Below are positions 53,839 to 64,000 of a DNA stretch of 64,000 nucleotides, in pieces; position 1 is the first letter of the stretch; each line of letters starts with the position of its first letter. The stretch lies in contig QHNH01000013.1 in assembly GCA_003218375.1 (NCBI GenBank), positions 1 through 64,000 of the forward strand, in the 5' to 3' direction. Source of the DNA: Verrucomicrobiota bacterium (GTDB lineage: Bacteria > Verrucomicrobiota > Verrucomicrobiia > Chthoniobacterales > UBA10450). The translations under genes were made by a program, and so were the position numbers. The notes beneath the pieces were generated by a model that worked only from the letters and a program-made list of their open reading frames with translations, was not told the DNA's origin and made no database searches.

Positions 53839-54021
53839 GTGAGAAAAGAAGTTTTCGTTTGTGACAACTGCGGAATGCGCAAGCGCCTCAACAGCGCCCA
53901 GCGGCATTGGTGCGAGGAATGCAAAACCTCCAGCCCGGTCGAGTTGCGGCCGGTCCGCGATAAACGGGCTGTTCCCAAGACCCCAAATCGGGTCGAACAC
54001 GCGGGGTCGATCCACCTTTAG
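53839..54021 (+). CDS. Small zinc-ribbon-like protein
   Basis: A 60-residue ORF from GTG 53839. VCDNCGMRKRLNS...HWCEECKT gives two CxxC pairs 16 residues apart, a plausible zinc ribbon, and the C-terminal part is basic. No good ribosome binding site is seen. It could be a real small nucleic-acid-associated protein or a fragment; codon use resembles that of the neighbours. Confidence 0.45.
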   Translation: MRKEVFVCDNCGMRKRLNSAQRHWCEECKTSSPVELRPVRDKRAVPKTPNRVEHAGSIHL

Positions 54022-54048
54022 GCGGGAGCTTCGCCAGGATCAAGGGCG

Positions 54049-54123
54049 CTGTAGCCGCGGGTGTCCTCACCCGCAAGAAACCTTAAACTACAAATTTGCG
54101 GCTGGTGACAGCCGCCGCTACAC
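54049..54123. repeat. CTGTAGCC-family double-hairpin element
   Basis: The outer ends TGTAGCCGCGG and CCGCCGCTACA enclose two small perfect hairpins, GCGGGTG-TCCT-CACCCGC and GCGGCTG-GTGA-CAGCCGC. The architecture is that of a bacterial REP pair. It lies directly upstream of the aldo/keto reductase gene. Confidence 0.85.
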
Positions 54124-54144
54124 CAACCAGCGGGAACTCATCGC

Positions 54145-55122
54145 ATGCAATATCTGAATCTTGGCGCGGCTGGTCTCAAGGTTTCCCGGATTTGTCTCGG
54201 CACCATGACCTACGGCTCGAGCCAATGGCGGCCGTGGGTGCTCGATGAAGAGGCGAGCCGCCCCCTCATCAAACAGGCGCTCGAAGCTGGCATCAATTTT
54301 TTCGATTCGGCGGATATGTACTCGTTAGGCGCGAGCGAAGAAGTGCTCGGCCGCGCCCTCAAGGAGTTCGGCCCGGGCCGCGACCAGCTTGTCATCGCGA
54401 CCAAGGTCTTTTATCCGATGGGCGACGGTCCAAACCAATGGGGCCTTTCCCGGAAACACATCATGGCGGCGATCGATGGAAGTCTGCGCCGTCTCGGGAC
54501 CGACCATATCGACCTGTATCAAATTCATCGGTTCGACCCGGAGACGCCGATCGAGGAAACACTCGAAGCGCTGCACGACGTCGTCCGGGCCGGGAAAGCG
54601 CGCTACCTGGGCGCGTCATCGATGCCCGCGTGGCAATTTGCGAAAATGCTTTACACGGCGGACGCCCACGGCTGGACGCGCCTCATCACGATGCAAAACC
54701 ATTACAACCTGATCTATCGCGAAGAAGAACGGGAAATGATCCCGCTTTGCCTCGACCAGGGCATCGGCGTTCTCCCCTGGAGTCCGCTGGCGCGCGGTCT
54801 TCTCGCTGGGAAACAAAGATCCAAGACCATCCGCGCGGCGACCGATAGTTACAGCCATCAGGTTTACGGCGAACAGGTGAGCGAAGCGGACGCACGGGTC
54901 ATCGATTCATTGGAAACGCTGGCTGCGGAGGCCCGAATCCATCCGGCTCGGATGGCTCTCGCCTGGCTCCTTCATCAGCCAGCGGTAGTTGCGCCGATTG
55001 TGGGAATCTCGAAACCGGGCCAGCTCGACGACGCCCTGGCTGCGCTCGAGGTTCAGCTTTCGCCCCACATGCTGGCGCGTTTGGAAGAGTCTTATGTGCC
55101 GCATCCGGTCGCCGGAATCTGA
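54145..55122 (+). CDS. Aldo/keto reductase
   Basis: A 325-residue NADPH-dependent oxidoreductase with a TIM barrel. The catalytic tetrad is visible: Asp54 and Tyr59 in FFDSADMYS, Lys87 in ATKVFY and His128 in DLYQIHRF. Further family features are GLKVSRICLGTMTYG, YNLIYREEEREMIPLCLDQG, PWSPLARGLLAGK and APIVGISKPGQLDDAL, which mark the AKR11/12-like group. The substrate is unknown. It starts shortly after a double-hairpin repeat with no obvious promoter; it is monocistronic. Confidence 0.92.
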   Translation: MQYLNLGAAGLKVSRICLGTMTYGSSQWRPWVLDEEASRPLIKQALEAGINFFDSADMYSLGASEEVLGRALKEFGPGRDQLVIATKVFYPMGDGPNQWGLSRKHIMAAIDGSLRRLGTDHIDLYQIHRFDPETPIEETLEALHDVVRAGKARYLGASSMPAWQFAKMLYTADAHGWTRLITMQNHYNLIYREEEREMIPLCLDQGIGVLPWSPLARGLLAGKQRSKTIRAATDSYSHQVYGEQVSEADARVIDSLETLAAEARIHPARMALAWLLHQPAVVAPIVGISKPGQLDDALAALEVQLSPHMLARLEESYVPHPVAGI

Positions 55123-55212
55123 AGCGAGGTTGCAGCCGCGGAAATCGCCGAGCGGCGGGTAGGGAAAATACGTAGTAGGAGGCATGGAAGCCGCTATTCC
55201 CACGGCGGACCG

Positions 55213-58200
55213 ATGCCCCACACCAGGCTATCACGAATTTGCTTTGCCTTCGCGACCCCTCGCGGAGTGCTGCTTTGTGGTGCCATGGTAGGTTTGCTTT
55301 TCGCGCCGCAAGGCCTGTTTGCGACCGACAAGACTTGGAGCGCCGCCACTTCAGTGTGGGCAACAGGGACAAACTGGAGCGGCGGCGTTGCTCCGGCGAG
55401 CTCCGACAACGCTGTTTTTAGCAGCACCTTTAGTAATCAGCCGACTCTTGGCGCGACTGCGACCGTGGGCGGCCTTTGGATGACCGGAAGCGTTGGGCAA
55501 AACGTCACCCTAGGGGGGACATTTGCGCTGACGCTGAGCGGAAACACGATCAATGGAACCGCCGGGCTCGGCATTTTAGTCGACAATGCCAACGCGTTTA
55601 CTCTCACAATCAATGCCCCCATTATCCTGGGCACCGCCCAAAGCTGGACGAATAACTCCGCCAATCTTCTCACTATCGGTGCCGTCAGTTTGACCAACAG
55701 GGCTCTGACGGTGAATGGCAGTGGCAACACTACGATCTCGGGGATCGTAAGTAGTACGAACTCAAGCGGCACGATAACGAAAACCGGTGCCGGGACCGTG
55801 AGTCTTTCCGGCGCGAATACCTACACTGGCGTGACGGCCATTAGCGGTGGGGTGTTAAACATTCAAAACGCAGCGGGATTAGGCGCGACGTCCGCGGGAA
55901 CGAGTGTTTCGAGCGGCGCGACTTTGCAATTGCAAGGCGGGATCACGGTGGGCAGCGAGAATCTCAGCATCGCCGGGACCGGAGCCACCGGCCAGACGGG
56001 AGCGCTGGTCAACGTCACTGGAACCAACAACTACGGCGGTCTGCTCACACTCACTGCCGCCACCACCCTTTCTTCCGACAGCGGAATTCTGAACCTAACG
56101 AATACCGGAACCATTTCCGGTGCCGCTTTTGGTCTGACCCTCGCTGGCGCTGGCGATGGCAGCATCTCGAGTATTATCGGCAACGCCACTGGCACCTTGA
56201 CCAAGGATGGGACCGGGACATGGACTTTGTCGGGCTCGGCAGCCAACACCTTCACCGGTGCGACCACGGTCAACGATGGAACGCTGCAATTGAACAAGAC
56301 CAGTGGTGTCAATGCCTACGCGGGAACGCTGACGGTGGGCGATAATTCAGGCAGTGCCAATAGCGCTGTCACGCGATTTCTCGCCAGCAATCTAGCGCCC
56401 GCCACAGCGGTTACCGTGAATAACGATGGGTTACTCGATCTCAATGGTTTCTCCGACAGCATTGGAGCGCTGACGATGACAAGTGGTAATGTCACCACCG
56501 GCGCGGGGACCCTTACGCTCGGCGGCACAGTTACGGGAAACGCATCCGCGATTTCAGCCACCATCAGCGGGAATTTGGGGCTGGGCGCGGCCCGGACCTT
56601 TACAATCAACGACGGAGCAGCCGCAGTAGACATGAATATTTCGGCCGTCGTCTCGGGCGCGTTTACTCTTACGAAGGGCGGAACCGGGACAATGGTTCTT
56701 TCGGGCGCCAACACTTATACCGGTGCGACCACGGTGAGCGCCGGAACGTTGAACATCCAAAATGCGAATGGCCTCGGGACGACGGCAGCAGGAACCACCG
56801 TTTCGAGCGGTGCGACGTTGCAATTGCAAGGCGGGATCACAGTCGGCACGGAAACACTGAGCATCGGCGGAACTGGGGCGAGCGGACAGATGGGGGCGCT
56901 GGTCAATGTGAGCGGAACTAACAATTACGGTGGCCTACTCACGCTGACTGCTGCCACCACGCTTTCTTCCGATAGCGGCACGCTTAATTTGACCAACGCT
57001 GGGACAATCACTGGCGCTACCTATGGATTAACTTTGGCTGGCGCGGGCGATGGAAGCATCTCGAGCATTATCGGCACAACCACCGGAGGACTAACCAAAA
57101 CCGGCGCGGGCACCTGGACCCTGCTGGGGGTGAACACCTATACCGGCGGAACTACCATTACTGGCGGCACCCTTAACATTGCCGCTGATTCTCGTCTCGG
57201 GGCCGTGCCTGGGGTGGCCACTCCGGCATCGCTGACTTTGAACGGCGGCGGGCTCGGGACGACCGCGACTTTCACGCTGAGCGCGAATCGCGGAATCTCG
57301 CTTGGTAGCAACGGCGGATTTGTTGATGTCACTTCCGGAACAACATTGACGTATAACGGAATCGCTGCCGGCACCGGAACTCTGAACAAGACGGGGGCCG
57401 GAACTCTGATTCTCGGCGGCATTAATCTTTTCAGCGGCGGCACCACTGTCGCCGCCGGGACCCTTCGGCTCGGCGCAACCGATCGCTTGCTGACCAGTGC
57501 CGACCTGACGATCTCGGGCGGAACTTTCGATCTGCAAACGTTTGGCCAAACGACGGGAGCTGTGACGCTTTCCAGCGGCACGATCACCAGCACCGCTGCC
57601 GGCACATTGACAGGAGCGTCCTACACGCTCCAAAGCGGAACGGTCAGCGCGATCCTCGCCGGCACGGGAACCGTGACGAAAAACACCGCCGGCAGCGTGA
57701 CCCTGAGCGGTTCGAATACTTTCACGGGCAGCACCACTATCAGCGCCGGCACGCTCCAGGTGAACACGAACAACGCACTCGGCAGCGCGGCCAGTGGAAC
57801 CGCCGTGGCCAACGGCGCCGTGTTGAAATTGAACAGCGTGAATTATTCCACGGCGGAACCACTCACTCTCAACGGCAGCGGGATCAGCAATGGCGGCGCG
57901 TTGTTGAACAGCGGCACGAGCACGTTCGCGGGACCGATCAATGCGGCCACCAACGCCACCATCAACGCGGGCGGCGGGACGCTTAACCTGACGGGTGGCA
58001 TTTCGAAGAACGGCACGACGTTGACGATCGCCGGCGGCGGCACGGTGAACATCACGACAAACGGGATCACTGGCAGCTCGCCGAATTCCGATCTCATTGT
58101 CGACGGCACGACTGTGGTCCTGAGCGCGGCCAGTTCTTACAACGGCCCAACGACGATCCAAAATTCCGGCACGTTAAAACTCGGCAACAACAATGTTCTG

Positions 58201-59067
58201 CCGACTTCCCCGCAGACCGCGATGACGATCAACACGAGCAGCATCTTTGATCTGGCTAGTTACAGCGATGGCGTCGCTTCGCTCACCGGTGACAGCACGG
58301 CGACCGTCAAGAACAGCGTCATAGGTGGAACGAGCACGTTGACGATTAATCCGGCCAGCGGTTCTACGACGTTTGCTGGCGTAATTGCGGGGGCAAATGG
58401 CGGCGCGCAAGGCAATGTCGCGCTGCAGATGAATGGCGCCGGCACCCTGGTCCTAACCGGAGCGAATACCTACAGCGGATCGACCACCATTAACGGCGGC
58501 ACGCTCACCGTAGCCGACACTTCAGGGAGCGCGCTTGGATCCACCAGCAGCGTCACGGTAAATTCCGGCGGTACGCTTCTCCTCGGCGCAAGCGACCAGA
58601 TCAACAACACGGCCACGATGACCCTGGCTGGTGGCACATTCGCCAAAGGTAATTTCAACGAAGGCGCCGCGGGCGCGCCTGGCGTGGGCGCGCTCACTCT
58701 CACTGCCTCCGGTTCGAAGATCGATTTCGGCAGCGGCAGCGTGGGTGTGCTGACCTTCGCTTCGTTCACGCCCGGCACCTTTACGCTCACCGTCGATAAC
58801 TGGACCGGCACGGTCGCCACTGTGGGCAACGCCACGACCGATCGCCTGATCTTTGCGTCCGATCAGAGCGCGAATCTCAGCAGCTTCGCTTTTACCGGCT
58901 ACGGACCTGGCGCGGTGGAGTTCAATCTCGGCAATGGATACTACGAGATCACGCCGATCGCGGCGGTTCCGGAAACCTCCACGTGGGTCACAGCCGCGCT
59001 GGCGCTGGGGGCGGTAGGTTTGCATTTCATCCGCCGCCGTCGCGCCAAGGCAGTCTGTACCCGGTGA
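55213..59067 (+). CDS. Giant PATR-repeat surface protein with PEP-CTERM-like anchor
   Basis: A 1284-residue protein with a signal peptide (FATPRGVLLCGAMVGLLFAP), then the WSAATSVWATGTNWSGGVAP start module. A long beta-solenoid follows, with recurrent KTGAGTVSLSGANTYTG and SGTNNYGGLLTLTAATTLSS-like units. A block of about 130 residues (encoded by about 55.8-56.2 kb) recurs at 56.7-57.1 kb with only scattered changes. The C-terminus is AVPETSTWVTAALALGAVG, a short hydrophobic helix and IRRRRAKAVC, a PEP-CTERM variant with PETSTW. No beta-barrel translocator is present. It is on the opposite strand to the other PATR proteins. Confidence 0.87.
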   Translation: MPHTRLSRICFAFATPRGVLLCGAMVGLLFAPQGLFATDKTWSAATSVWATGTNWSGGVAPASSDNAVFSSTFSNQPTLGATATVGGLWMTGSVGQNVTLGGTFALTLSGNTINGTAGLGILVDNANAFTLTINAPIILGTAQSWTNNSANLLTIGAVSLTNRALTVNGSGNTTISGIVSSTNSSGTITKTGAGTVSLSGANTYTGVTAISGGVLNIQNAAGLGATSAGTSVSSGATLQLQGGITVGSENLSIAGTGATGQTGALVNVTGTNNYGGLLTLTAATTLSSDSGILNLTNTGTISGAAFGLTLAGAGDGSISSIIGNATGTLTKDGTGTWTLSGSAANTFTGATTVNDGTLQLNKTSGVNAYAGTLTVGDNSGSANSAVTRFLASNLAPATAVTVNNDGLLDLNGFSDSIGALTMTSGNVTTGAGTLTLGGTVTGNASAISATISGNLGLGAARTFTINDGAAAVDMNISAVVSGAFTLTKGGTGTMVLSGANTYTGATTVSAGTLNIQNANGLGTTAAGTTVSSGATLQLQGGITVGTETLSIGGTGASGQMGALVNVSGTNNYGGLLTLTAATTLSSDSGTLNLTNAGTITGATYGLTLAGAGDGSISSIIGTTTGGLTKTGAGTWTLLGVNTYTGGTTITGGTLNIAADSRLGAVPGVATPASLTLNGGGLGTTATFTLSANRGISLGSNGGFVDVTSGTTLTYNGIAAGTGTLNKTGAGTLILGGINLFSGGTTVAAGTLRLGATDRLLTSADLTISGGTFDLQTFGQTTGAVTLSSGTITSTAAGTLTGASYTLQSGTVSAILAGTGTVTKNTAGSVTLSGSNTFTGSTTISAGTLQVNTNNALGSAASGTAVANGAVLKLNSVNYSTAEPLTLNGSGISNGGALLNSGTSTFAGPINAATNATINAGGGTLNLTGGISKNGTTLTIAGGGTVNITTNGITGSSPNSDLIVDGTTVVLSAASSYNGPTTIQNSGTLKLGNNNVLPTSPQTAMTINTSSIFDLASYSDGVASLTGDSTATVKNSVIGGTSTLTINPASGSTTFAGVIAGANGGAQGNVALQMNGAGTLVLTGANTYSGSTTINGGTLTVADTSGSALGSTSSVTVNSGGTLLLGASDQINNTATMTLAGGTFAKGNFNEGAAGAPGVGALTLTASGSKIDFGSGSVGVLTFASFTPGTFTLTVDNWTGTVATVGNATTDRLIFASDQSANLSSFAFTGYGPGAVEFNLGNGYYEITPIAAVPETSTWVTAALALGAVGLHFIRRRRAKAVCTR

Positions 59068-59180
59068 TTTCACTGGGAACTTTCTCCAATGGGCGGCACG
59101 GGAGTTGCATCATTTATCGGAAATAATCTGTCGTGTTCTGCCCCCGCGGCAGGCCACCGCGGATGACGAATTAAATCATT

Positions 59181-59861
59181 ATGAAACTCTTCCTCGCTCT
59201 TCTTTCCAGCATCCTCCTTTGCTCCTGTGCCGACATGTATGTCACCAAGACCGAGGTGGCCGGCGGTTCGACTCGCACCACCACGACAAGCGATGCGAAA
59301 GATTCAAAAGGCGTTTACATGACGACCAATTGCGGCGTCGGCGCCTACGCCCCGAAGGCGATTTACATTCGCCCGTTCTGCATCGATACCGCGGTCTTCA
59401 CTGGCGACCAGACCAATTCGGATGGCGAAATGCCGATCCGCAAGGCGCTCACGCCGGTCGAATTTGCGGGCGTGCTCAAAGAGCAGCTCGAGAAGATGGC
59501 TCCGGCGCGCATCCTGAAAGATAACGAGACGCCGCGCACCGGCTGGCTGGTGGAAGGCGAATTTACTCTCGTCGATGGCGGCAGCATTATCGGCCGGTCG
59601 ATCTTTTTTGGACATTTTGGCGTCGGTCAATCGCATCTGGCGCTGCACGTTCGCGTCACGGACGTCGATCGCGGCATCGTGGTTTACGAATTCGACATGG
59701 CGGGCGGCAGCAACCTCCAAGGCCGTGGCGGAACGCTCCGCGCCAGCGGTCTCGGTTATGCCCGGTCGTTCGACCTGGTCAATGCTGCGGAACGAATCTA
59801 TCTGGTCCTGACCCCGAACGCGTTTCGTTACGGGACGCGGACCGATATCGCGCTCCACTAG
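59181..59861 (+). CDS. DUF4410-like lipoprotein
   Basis: A 226-residue protein with signal and lipobox (LLSSILLCSC, Cys16). After a short Thr-rich linker the fold shows AIYIRPFCIDTAVFTGDQTN, EFAGVLKEQLEKMAPARIL, WLVEGEFTLVDGGSIIGRSI and VGQSHLALHVRVTDVDRGIV, resembling DUF4410 envelope proteins. It is probably anchored in the outer membrane. The function is unknown. Close spacing (77 bases) with the carboxypeptidase gene suggests possible co-expression. Confidence 0.75.
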   Translation: MKLFLALLSSILLCSCADMYVTKTEVAGGSTRTTTTSDAKDSKGVYMTTNCGVGAYAPKAIYIRPFCIDTAVFTGDQTNSDGEMPIRKALTPVEFAGVLKEQLEKMAPARILKDNETPRTGWLVEGEFTLVDGGSIIGRSIFFGHFGVGQSHLALHVRVTDVDRGIVVYEFDMAGGSNLQGRGGTLRASGLGYARSFDLVNAAERIYLVLTPNAFRYGTRTDIALH

Positions 59862-59938
59862 TCCGTCGCGCGACTTCTGATTCGCCGGTTGCGAACGCAA
59901 CGGCGGCGATTAACGTGCAGCGAATTTTCGTTGCCGTC

Positions 59939-60886
59939 ATGATCTCTCGCCGTTTTCTCGTCGCCGTTTTTTCTCTCGCTCTTCTTTTTCAGGCAGACCG
60001 CGCCGTGGCGGCGGCTCGCACCGCTTACGTCATTATCGACGCCCAAACGGGATTCGTTCTCGATCAGGTCGATGGCAGAGATAAGCGACAAGTCGGCAGC
60101 CTCACCAAAGTCGCGACTGCGATGGTCGTGCTCGACTGGGCGGAAAAGCGGGCCGGCGATTTGAACCAGATCGCGACCATTCCGCCTGAGGCTTTCGCCG
60201 GCACCGGGGAAAACCTGATCGGGTTTCAACCGGGCGACCGGATCACGTTGCGCGACCTTTTGTACGCGGCGCTCGTGCAGTCGGATAACGTCGCGGCCTA
60301 CACGCTCGCGAACCAGGTCGGCATCGCGCTCCAACCCGTCGTGCCCACGTCGGGAAACGGCACGCCGGTCGCCGTCTTCGTCGGCCAGATGAATGTTCTC
60401 GCCAAATCGCTCCGGATGGATCGGACCCGTTTTGTTAATCCTCACGGCATCGATACCGGTGAGCGCTCCATGCCTTATTCGACGGCGTCCGACCTCGCGC
60501 GCCTGACGCGTTACGCGATGAACAAGGCGGCCTTCCGTTTTTATGTTTCGCAAAAGGAGAGACAGATTTCCTTCAGCCGCGGCAATCAAAAGAAGAGTTA
60601 CCTGCTGCGCAACACGAACGAGCTTCTCGGGACGAACGGCGTCGATGGCGTCAAGACCGGCAAGACCGCGCGCGCGGGCGATTGCCTGATTCTCTCCGCG
60701 CATCGCGAAGCGGAGGTTCGCAAGGATGGCGCGCATACGTCGGTCACGCCGCGAAACCTGATCATCGTCATGCTCGGCAGCGCCAACCGATTTGCCGAGG
60801 GTGGACAGCTTCTGGCGCGCGGCTGGCAGCTTTACGACCAATGGGCCGCGGGCGGGCGCATGGTCGATCCGAACAAAACGCTCTGA
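59939..60886 (+). CDS. D-alanyl-D-alanine carboxypeptidase (peptidase S11)
   Basis: A protein of about 315 residues from ATG 59939 (a GTG at 59915 is the outer limit). A signal peptide (RRFLVAVFSLALLFQ, cleavage near VAA) precedes the three penicillin-binding motifs: SLTK (about 54-57), SDN (about 115-117) and KTG (in GVDGVKTGKT, about 230). It trims D-Ala from peptidoglycan stem peptides in the periplasm. No C-terminal amphipathic membrane anchor is evident. It is followed by the phosphofructokinase gene after 16 bases. Confidence 0.9.
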   Translation: MISRRFLVAVFSLALLFQADRAVAAARTAYVIIDAQTGFVLDQVDGRDKRQVGSLTKVATAMVVLDWAEKRAGDLNQIATIPPEAFAGTGENLIGFQPGDRITLRDLLYAALVQSDNVAAYTLANQVGIALQPVVPTSGNGTPVAVFVGQMNVLAKSLRMDRTRFVNPHGIDTGERSMPYSTASDLARLTRYAMNKAAFRFYVSQKERQISFSRGNQKKSYLLRNTNELLGTNGVDGVKTGKTARAGDCLILSAHREAEVRKDGAHTSVTPRNLIIVMLGSANRFAEGGQLLARGWQLYDQWAAGGRMVDPNKTL

Positions 60887-60902
60887 TTTTTCGCCGGCCC
60901 AC

Positions 60903-61982
60903 ATGAGCAAGCCCCGGATCGGCGTTTTGACGAGCGGTGGCGATTGCCCAGGGTTGAACGCCGTCATCCGCGGTGTTGTCCTCGCCGCGGAAAAGCTCGG
61001 CTGGGAAGTCCTCGGTTTTCTGGATGGCTTCGAAGGTTTGCTTCCGCCGGGCAATTACAAGTCGTTAGGCCGCCGCGATACCGCCGGCATCATGCCGCGC
61101 GGAGGCACGATCATCGGCACTACGAATCGCGGCCACTTCGTGGCCAAGGTCGGCGCCGGTGAACGCACCGAGGTCGCCGAGAAAGTGATCGCGGACGCGC
61201 GTGAAGTATTGAAAACCCTGCGCGTCGACGGGCTCATTATCGTCGGTGGTGACGGGTCGATGGCGACGGCGCAACAGCTTCAGGACGCCGGCATCAACTG
61301 CATCGGCGTGCCCAAGACGATCGATAACGACCTGGAAGCGACAGCGATGACGTTCGGTTTTGATTCCGCTGTCGCGACGGTGATGGACGCGCTCGACCGC
61401 TTGCATACCACCGCGACCAGTCACAAACGCATCATGGTCTTGGAGGTGATGGGACGGCACGCGGGCTGGATCGCGTTACACGGCGGCGTCGCCGGCGGCG
61501 CCCACATCATTCTGATTCCGGAGATCCCGTTCGATTACGAGAAGATCGCGGCCGCAATTCAGGCTCGGGCCGACCGCGGCAACCTCTCGGCGATTGTCGT
61601 CGTGGCCGAAGGCGCAAAGCCGCGTGACGGCCAGGTCGTGATGCGTCATTGCGATGAAGGCGAAGATCGTTACGGCGGTATCGGTCTGGTCGTTGCGGGC
61701 GAGATCGCGGCACGCACGGGAAAGGAAACGCGTTGCACGGTCCTCGGCCATCTCCAGCGCGGCGGCACACCAACGACGCTCGACCGGATTCTCGGGACGC
61801 GCTTCGGCGTCAAGGCCGTGAAGCTGATTCGCGAAAAAAAATTCGGTTCGATGGTGAGCTATCAAAATTACCAGGTCCGCCACGTGCCGATCGCCGACGC
61901 CGTGAACCGCCTGCGCCTCGTCCCACCCGACGGCGAGCTGGTGCAGACCGCGCGAGATGTCGATATTTCGTTTGGCGACTAA
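60903..61982 (+). CDS. pfkA: 6-phosphofructokinase
   Basis: A 359-residue glycolytic kinase starting [20 protein letters not shown]. The nucleotide-site motif is GGDGS (about 115-119), with Gly typical of ATP users, while PKTIDND (about 137-143) has the Lys found in PPi-dependent and mixed-substrate group III enzymes. [20 protein letters not shown] and [15 protein letters not shown] are conserved substrate-binding segments. It is therefore best described as a group III-type phosphofructokinase, probably ATP-dependent. It ends one base before the argG start. Confidence 0.93.
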   Translation: MSKPRIGVLTSGGDCPGLNAVIRGVVLAAEKLGWEVLGFLDGFEGLLPPGNYKSLGRRDTAGIMPRGGTIIGTTNRGHFVAKVGAGERTEVAEKVIADAREVLKTLRVDGLIIVGGDGSMATAQQLQDAGINCIGVPKTIDNDLEATAMTFGFDSAVATVMDALDRLHTTATSHKRIMVLEVMGRHAGWIALHGGVAGGAHIILIPEIPFDYEKIAAAIQARADRGNLSAIVVVAEGAKPRDGQVVMRHCDEGEDRYGGIGLVVAGEIAARTGKETRCTVLGHLQRGGTPTTLDRILGTRFGVKAVKLIREKKFGSMVSYQNYQVRHVPIADAVNRLRLVPPDGELVQTARDVDISFGD

Positions 61983-61983
61983 A

Positions 61984-63255
<1,272 letters not shown>

Positions 63256-63264
<9 letters not shown>

Positions 63265-63338
63265 CCGCGGCCCTGCGGGCCGCATGAGAGCGGCAACACT
63301 TTCTCCCACGCTTCGCACAGCGAAACGGCTACAGAAGA
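63256..63338. repeat. CTGTAGCC-family inverted-repeat element
   Basis: TCTTCTGTAGCCG and CGGCTACAGAAGA are perfect 13-bp inverted ends. They enclose GCGGCCC-TGC-GGGCCGC and a CGCTTCGCACAGCG-type half. The argG stop codon is the TAG of the left end. The remaining spacer 63339-63418 shows nothing else. Confidence 0.85.
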
Positions 63339-63418
63339 AGCGCAGAAAAAGCAGTTGGCTCAGGGGCAACTCGCCGTAAATTCAGCCCCGCTCCAACCGG
63401 GAAATCTTTCTTTCTCTT

Positions 63419-64000
63419 ATGATCACCGTAATGCGCAAGCACCACAAATGGCTCATGATCGTCATCGCAATCCTGGCCATTCCGTTCATTTTCTACTTCA
63501 ACAAATCGGATCTTAGCGTAAGACGCGAAACCGACCTCGGCCGCATCTACGACCGGCCCGTCACCAACGTCGAGTTCCAGCGCAGCGTCCGTCTTTTCAC
63601 GCTCGCCCAAATGGTCGGCCTCTCGCAGTTGGTCCAGGATTTGATCATGCGCCCGATGACCGAGACCGACATGTACATCAATTTCGCGTTTAACCGGCTC
63701 GTGCTCGAACACGAAGCGGAGGCGCTCGGGATCCGGCCTACCTCGGACGAAATCCTGGCCTTCGTGAAAACGCTTGCGGCGTTTCAGGGCACCAGCGGTT
63801 TCGATCGCACCAAGTTCACCGACTTCACCCAGAATAGACTTCCGGCGCTCGGTTTCACCGAAGCGCAACTCGAGGAACTGGTTTCCGATCAGCTCGCCCT
63901 GAATCGATTGAAGGATCTGCTCGGCGCGGGATTGCACGTCGCCGACTCCGAAAGCGCGGAATACTACGATCAGGCTTACGGGAAACTACACATCGCCGTG
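63419..64000 (+). CDS. SurA/PpiD-like periplasmic chaperone, N-terminal part (truncated at window edge)
   Basis: This ORF opens at ATG 63419 (MITVMRKHHKWLMIVIAILA) and is still open at the window edge after 194 residues. One N-terminal transmembrane helix (WLMIVIAILAIPFIFYF) is followed by a SurA_N/PpiD-like helical chaperone region (GRIYDRPVTNVEFQRSVRLF, FNRLVLEHEAEALGIRPTSD, LPALGFTEAQLEELVSDQLA). It resembles membrane-anchored parvulin-type folding factors. A peptidyl-prolyl isomerase domain, if any, lies beyond the window. Confidence 0.75.
   Translation, partial: MITVMRKHHKWLMIVIAILAIPFIFYFNKSDLSVRRETDLGRIYDRPVTNVEFQRSVRLFTLAQMVGLSQLVQDLIMRPMTETDMYINFAFNRLVLEHEAEALGIRPTSDEILAFVKTLAAFQGTSGFDRTKFTDFTQNRLPALGFTEAQLEELVSDQLALNRLKDLLGAGLHVADSESAEYYDQAYGKLHIAV

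Overview
The window looks like a chromosomal segment of a Verrucomicrobiota bacterium, probably a soil Spartobacteria/Chthoniobacterales-type lineage. This is inferred from GC-rich DNA, several PEP-CTERM proteins ending in PEPSTW- or PETSTW-type tags, an exosortase fused to an EpsI domain, autotransporter-type beta-strand-repeat surface proteins, C-terminal dockerin-like modules and four-helix-bundle (23S rRNA IVP-type) genes. No rRNA, tRNA or CRISPR was seen.

Layout. Positions 1-6.5 kb: the end of a secreted protein, a small secreted protein, NADP-isocitrate dehydrogenase, AMP nucleosidase, DUF3829 and DUF2939 proteins and small hypotheticals. 6.5-26 kb: mostly minus-strand surface proteins. 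These are two PATR/PEP-CTERM proteins, two very large secreted proteins with dockerin-like C-termini, a short PEP-CTERM protein and two TPR-type membrane proteins, one of them broken; a remnant toxin-antitoxin-like locus sits at 10.1-10.7 kb. 26-47 kb: exosortase/EpsI and a long, tightly coupled exopolysaccharide operon with Wzx, Wzy, a WbaP-type initiating transferase, a GT26, many GT2/GT4 enzymes, FkbM-type and other methyltransferases and an O-antigen-ligase-like protein. 47-53.6 kb, minus strand: Wzc-type chain-length kinase, Wza, an outer-membrane beta-barrel, a FecR-like lipoprotein and small secreted proteins. 54-64 kb: aldo/keto reductase, a giant PATR/PEP-CTERM protein, DUF4410 lipoprotein, D-Ala-D-Ala carboxypeptidase, phosphofructokinase, argininosuccinate synthase and the start of a SurA/PpiD-like chaperone. 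The likely logic of the central region is export of an envelope polysaccharide together with exosortase-dependent anchoring of PEP-CTERM proteins.

The most unusual feature is a dense population of short dispersed repeats. Two families are arrays of 7-8 bp units (AAGTAGG/AAGTAGA and GCTGAAAA). They usually occur as inverted pairs. Some pairs are empty hairpins. Two enclose a four-helix-bundle gene and one encloses a small secreted protein gene, which recalls the stem-plus-ORF design of 23S rRNA intervening sequences. Other families are REP-like double hairpins (TGGAGGGACG...CGTCCCTCCA, CTGTAGCCG...CGGCTACAG, GCCAAGGCTACGG...). These elements lie within reading frames of exosortase, a glycosyltransferase, a TPR protein and ArgG, and supply the stop codons of at least seven genes. 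All family assignments were made by reading the sequence, without database searches.
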